Assembly (NCBI GenBank): GCA_963710535.1
Contig: CAVQAW010000004.1
Span: 248,001 to 312,000, forward strand
DNA from: Pelagihabitans sp963710535
Lineage (GTDB): Bacteria > Bacteroidota > Bacteroidia > Flavobacteriales > Flavobacteriaceae
Reading direction: 5' to 3'
DNA: 64,000 bases
Shown: positions 60,986-64,000 of the stretch, one piece after another
Layout: the number at the start of each line of letters is the position of its first letter
Position numbering within the stretch: the first letter of the stretch is position 1
Program-made: the position numbers and the translations under genes
Notes under the pieces: generated by a model
What the model was told of the DNA's origin: nothing
Databases searched by the model: none
Seen by the model: the letters and a program-made list of their open reading frames with translations, nothing else

Positions 60986-62566
60986 TCAGTTCCGATATTT
61001 TCCAGAAAGGTCCTTGGCCACTTCTGTGAGGACATCGGTAACCTCATCGGTGAGTTTACCTTCCTTCAAGGTCTTCAATACGCCCTTGTGCTTAGCTTTT
61101 AGAAAATCCAGAAAGTCTTTTTCGAATTCCTTGACCTTGTCCACCGGAACATCCCTAAGCAGGTTTTTCGACCCTGCAAAGATGATCGCGATCTGATCTT
61201 CCACGGTAAATGGATCGTTCTGCGCTTGTTTCAATATTTCAACGTTTCGCCTTCCTTTTTCGATCACGTTCAATGTGGCCGCATCCAAATCGGATCCAAA
61301 CTTGGCAAACGCCTCCAATTCACGGAACTGTGCCTGATCCAATTTCAGCGTACCCGCAACTTTTTTCATCGATTTGATCTGGGCATTTCCTCCGACCCGG
61401 GATACTGATATCCCCACATTGATCGCAGGACGTACCCCTTGGTTAAACAAGTCCTGTTCCAAAAATATCTGGCCATCGGTAATCGAAATCACGTTGGTAG
61501 GGATATAGGCCGATACGTCACCCGCCTGGGTCTCGATAATAGGGAGCGCGGTTAATGAACCCCCACCTTTCACCATCGGTTTCAACACTTCTGGAAGATC
61601 GTTCATGTTTTTGGCGATCCCGTCATCGGCTATAATTTTTGCTGCCCGTTCCAACAATCTGGAATGTAGATAGAAAACGTCTCCGGGATAAGCTTCACGT
61701 CCGGGAGGCCTTCTCAACAATAAAGACACCTCGCGATACGCAACGGCCTGTTTAGATAGATCGTCGTAGATGATCAGGGCTGGTCGACCCGAATCTCGGA
61801 AATACTCTCCAATGGATGCGCCCGCAAAAGGAGCATAAACCTGCATAGGCGCAGGATCGGAGGCATTGGCCGCTACTATGGTAGTATAGGCCAAAGCGCC
61901 TTTGTCTTCCAAGACTTGGGCAATCCCTGCGACCGTTGATGCTTTTTGGCCTATGGCCACATAGATACAATATACGGGTTCGCCTGCGTCGTAAAATTCC
62001 TTTTGATTTAGGATGGTATCGATACAAACGGTGGTCTTACCGGTTTGTCGGTCACCGATAACCAACTCCCTTTGGCCTCTCCCAACGGGTATCATCGCAT
62101 CAATGGCCTTGATACCGGTTTGTAATGGTTCGGTTACGGGTTGACGGAATATTACTCCTGGGGCCTTTCGCTCCAAAGGCATTTCGTAAGTCTTGCCCGC
62201 AATCGGACCTTTTCCATCGATAGGAATGCCCAAGGTATTGACCACACGGCCTACAATACCCTCGCCCACCTTAATGGAAGCAATCCTTTGGGTTCGTTTA
62301 ACTGTTGAGCCTTCGCCAATCTCTTTGGAATGTCCCAATAGTACCACCCCGACATTATCTTCTTCCAGGTTTAACACGATGCCTTCAAGTCCGCCCTCGA
62401 ACGATACCAACTCACCATATTGTGCGTTGGATAAACCATAGACCCGGGCAATTCCATCCCCAACCTGCAATACGGTTCCCACCTCGTCAAGAGAGGCTGT
62501 GGCCTCAAAACCTGATAATTGCTTTTTTAAAATTGCTGATACCTCAGCGGCTTTCACTCCTGCCAT
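60986..62566 (-). CDS. atpA: ATP synthase alpha subunit
   Basis: The F1 alpha subunit binds nucleotide without catalysing hydrolysis. The 526-residue protein has the P-loop GDRQTGKT, the PAINVGISVSRVGG stretch and ARVYGLSNAQYGELV near the N-terminus. It lies between atpH and atpG, in normal order. Confidence 0.97.
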   Translation of the reverse strand: MAGVKAAEVSAILKKQLSGFEATASLDEVGTVLQVGDGIARVYGLSNAQYGELVSFEGGLEGIVLNLEEDNVGVVLLGHSKEIGEGSTVKRTQRIASIKVGEGIVGRVVNTLGIPIDGKGPIAGKTYEMPLERKAPGVIFRQPVTEPLQTGIKAIDAMIPVGRGQRELVIGDRQTGKTTVCIDTILNQKEFYDAGEPVYCIYVAIGQKASTVAGIAQVLEDKGALAYTTIVAANASDPAPMQVYAPFAGASIGEYFRDSGRPALIIYDDLSKQAVAYREVSLLLRRPPGREAYPGDVFYLHSRLLERAAKIIADDGIAKNMNDLPEVLKPMVKGGGSLTALPIIETQAGDVSAYIPTNVISITDGQIFLEQDLFNQGVRPAINVGISVSRVGGNAQIKSMKKVAGTLKLDQAQFRELEAFAKFGSDLDAATLNVIEKGRRNVEILKQAQNDPFTVEDQIAIIFAGSKNLLRDVPVDKVKEFEKDFLDFLKAKHKGVLKTLKEGKLTDEVTDVLTEVAKDLSGKYRN

Positions 62567-62617
62567 TTGATTTAGTTATAAGATGAGCCCTTTGGTTTAC
62601 CAGTAGGGCCCTATGGA

Positions 62618-63157
62618 TTATAAGCTTTTTGTAAATTCCCTTTTGAGATTGTTTATCTTGTTGGCGATGCTCGCATCGTACTGTAAATCCCCAATACGCA
62701 GAACGAACCCGCCAATGATGCTTTCATCGATTTTATTCTCCAAAGTTACCTTGTTCCCGATAAGCCCTTCCACTTTTTTCAGCAATTGCTCTTCCAATTT
62801 TGTGGTCATCGGCACTGCCGTGGTGACATGGGCCACATTCTGGCCTTTGATCTGTTCGTTGAGAATGATATATTTTAAGGCAACTTCATTCAACATCGAA
62901 ATCCGTCGGTTATCGACCAACAAATTCACCAGGCCTTTCGTTATTTTGTGGGTTTTGGGAAAAATGCCTTCGACCGCCTTTTTTTTGATTTCCCCCCTGA
63001 TCACTGGGCTTGCCAACATTGCCCTTAAATCGGAGCTGCCTGCAATGGTCTCTAAGATGGCACGCATATCGTGCTCAACCCCTTCCGAGGCCTTGTTCTC
63101 GATCGCTAAGTCTAAAACGGCCTTTGCATAGCGCAATGCGGCTCTTGAATCAGTCAT
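62618..63157 (-). CDS. atpH: ATP synthase delta subunit
   Basis: The 179-residue subunit connects F1 to the peripheral stalk. It shows AALRYAKAVLDLAIENKASE at the N-terminus and the family end FVLRIGDLQYDASIANKINN. It starts 6 nt after atpF. Confidence 0.94.
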   Translation of the reverse strand: MTDSRAALRYAKAVLDLAIENKASEGVEHDMRAILETIAGSSDLRAMLASPVIRGEIKKKAVEGIFPKTHKITKGLVNLLVDNRRISMLNEVALKYIILNEQIKGQNVAHVTTAVPMTTKLEEQLLKKVEGLIGNKVTLENKIDESIIGGFVLRIGDLQYDASIANKINNLKREFTKSL

Positions 63158-63163
63158 CTTCGT

Positions 63164-63664
63164 TTAGTTCAATTTGATATCGCCCAGCATATCCTGGACC
63201 AACTTCAGTTGTTTGTCCTTATTGCTCAACTGTTCCTTGATCAATTTTTCCGCAATTTCAACTGAAAGCTCGGCAACCTGGTTTTTGATCTCGGCCACGG
63301 CAGCCTTTTTTTCACTGGCTATGGCTTCCTGTGCCTGCTTGATCATTTTATCCCCTTCCAATTTGGCCTGCTCCTTAGAATCCGAAATCAATTGTTCCTT
63401 GATCTGACGGGCTTCCTTTAACATTGATTCGCGCTCCGCTCGTGCTTCCTTCAGCAATTTCTCACTATCGGCCGTCACGTTCTGCATCTCCTTTTTTGCC
63501 AACTCTGCGGCTTCCAAAGCATTTTTGATCCCGTCTTCCCTTTCGTTGACAGCATTCAAAATCGGTTTCCAAGCAAATTTGCGAAGCAGGAGAAGCAATA
63601 GCACAAAAAGCAGTGTCTGCCAGACAAATAGGCCTAAAGAAAACTCATTGATCAACTTTTCCAT
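63164..63664 (-). CDS. atpF: ATP synthase subunit b
   Basis: The 166-residue peripheral-stalk subunit has one N-terminal membrane helix (FVWQTLLFVLLLLLLRKFAW), then a long charged coiled coil (residues about 40-150). It lies between atpE and atpH. Confidence 0.95.
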   Translation of the reverse strand: MEKLINEFSLGLFVWQTLLFVLLLLLLRKFAWKPILNAVNEREDGIKNALEAAELAKKEMQNVTADSEKLLKEARAERESMLKEARQIKEQLISDSKEQAKLEGDKMIKQAQEAIASEKKAAVAEIKNQVAELSVEIAEKLIKEQLSNKDKQLKLVQDMLGDIKLN

Positions 63665-63741
63665 AAAAAGAATTTTAAACTTTAATTTTTAAAGAAACCA
63701 TGGCAATAACCAACCGTTAAAGCCATGGTTTTTTTGATTTG

Positions 63742-63933
63742 TTAGGATGCAAATATTGCAGCGAAACCAATCCCTTCAATAAGCGCTGCCGCGATCAACA
63801 TTGCTGTTTGAATTTTACCGTAAGCCTCTGGCTGACGAGCGATGGCATCCATTGCGGAACCACCGATCCTACCAATACCCAAACCTACTCCGATAACCGC
63901 TAATCCTGCGCCTACAATTGCTGGAATTTCCAT
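63742..63933 (-). CDS. atpE: ATP synthase subunit c
   Basis: The 63-residue ring subunit has two membrane helices with the polar loop RQPEAYGK. The ion-binding glutamate is E53 in ALIEGIGFAAIF. The Gln and Ser/Thr ligands of sodium-type c-rings are absent around it, so it is probably proton-driven. atpB would lie beyond the right edge. Confidence 0.96.
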   Translation of the reverse strand: MEIPAIVGAGLAVIGVGLGIGRIGGSAMDAIARQPEAYGKIQTAMLIAAALIEGIGFAAIFAS

Positions 63934-64000
63934 AATCTATCTAGTTTAAAAATTAAAAATTCTATTAAAAATTCCCATGATAGGGAATGCATGTCACCTG

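Overview
This window looks like chromosome of a marine-type flavobacterium (Bacteroidota, Flavobacteriaceae). The evidence is a gldH gliding lipoprotein next to RicT, an HU-CCDC81/SPOR protein, a single-cytochrome succinate dehydrogenase, an ATP synthase operon without beta and epsilon genes beside it, many lipoproteins, and start regions with the Bacteroidota promoter box TAnnTTTG rather than strong Shine-Dalgarno sites. Placement near Maribacter, Zobellia or Muricauda is an impression only. Nearly all of it is core genome. I saw no phage, insertion sequence, CRISPR array or rRNA.

Layout. 1-8996: start of a probable SCO-family gene, rseP, tRNA-Asn, a DUF1080 protein, hemF and hemB, a serine hydrolase, ogt, an exonuclease, and an endonuclease/exonuclease/phosphatase protein. 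9074-10286: hflX, broken by a one-base frameshift. 10888-19472 (minus): a SUF iron-sulfur operon (sufA-like, sufB, a metallo-beta-lactamase lipoprotein, sufC, sufD, sufS, sufE, a DUF59 gene, DUF2480), then a DUF3078 gene. 19604-25398: two beta-propeller-like lipoproteins, thiL, a small Cys-rich protein and brnQ. 25404-29862: an Xaa-Pro aminopeptidase with a frameshifted N-terminus and a secreted BNR/VPS10-type protein. 30381-37253: sdhCAB, vsr, a methionine aminotransferase, a serine hydrolase and a GNAT enzyme. 37462-44444 (minus): an unreported-looking 35-residue ORF, the 3-oxoacid CoA-transferase pair, a class A PBP, gldH, ricT and trhO. 44996-48886: recA, a small lipoprotein, and an ECF sigma factor with a protein predicted to span both membranes. 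48995-54570: plsC, trpS, dprA, the HU/SPOR protein, a thioesterase and an aldo/keto reductase. 54567-59863 (minus): a cell-envelope cluster (flippase, dut, TPR, DUF4292, EnvC-like). 60040-63933 (minus): atpE-F-H-A-G.

The most interesting points are: (1) the ECF sigma factor and the anti-sigma-like protein with an inner-membrane helix, a long disordered linker and a C-terminal outer-membrane barrel (46694-48886); (2) a 37-nt intergenic element present three times with fixed internal spacing (two TTCACAACA copies 21 nt apart); (3) a 35-aa ORF with its own terminator downstream of one of those elements; (4) a lactonase-like lipoprotein embedded between sufB and sufC; (5) two single-base frameshifts, in hflX and pepP, which are either real lesions or sequence errors; (6) a cluster of ACCG/CGGT palindromes upstream of sdhCAB. 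All functional calls come from reading motifs and gene order; no database search was run.
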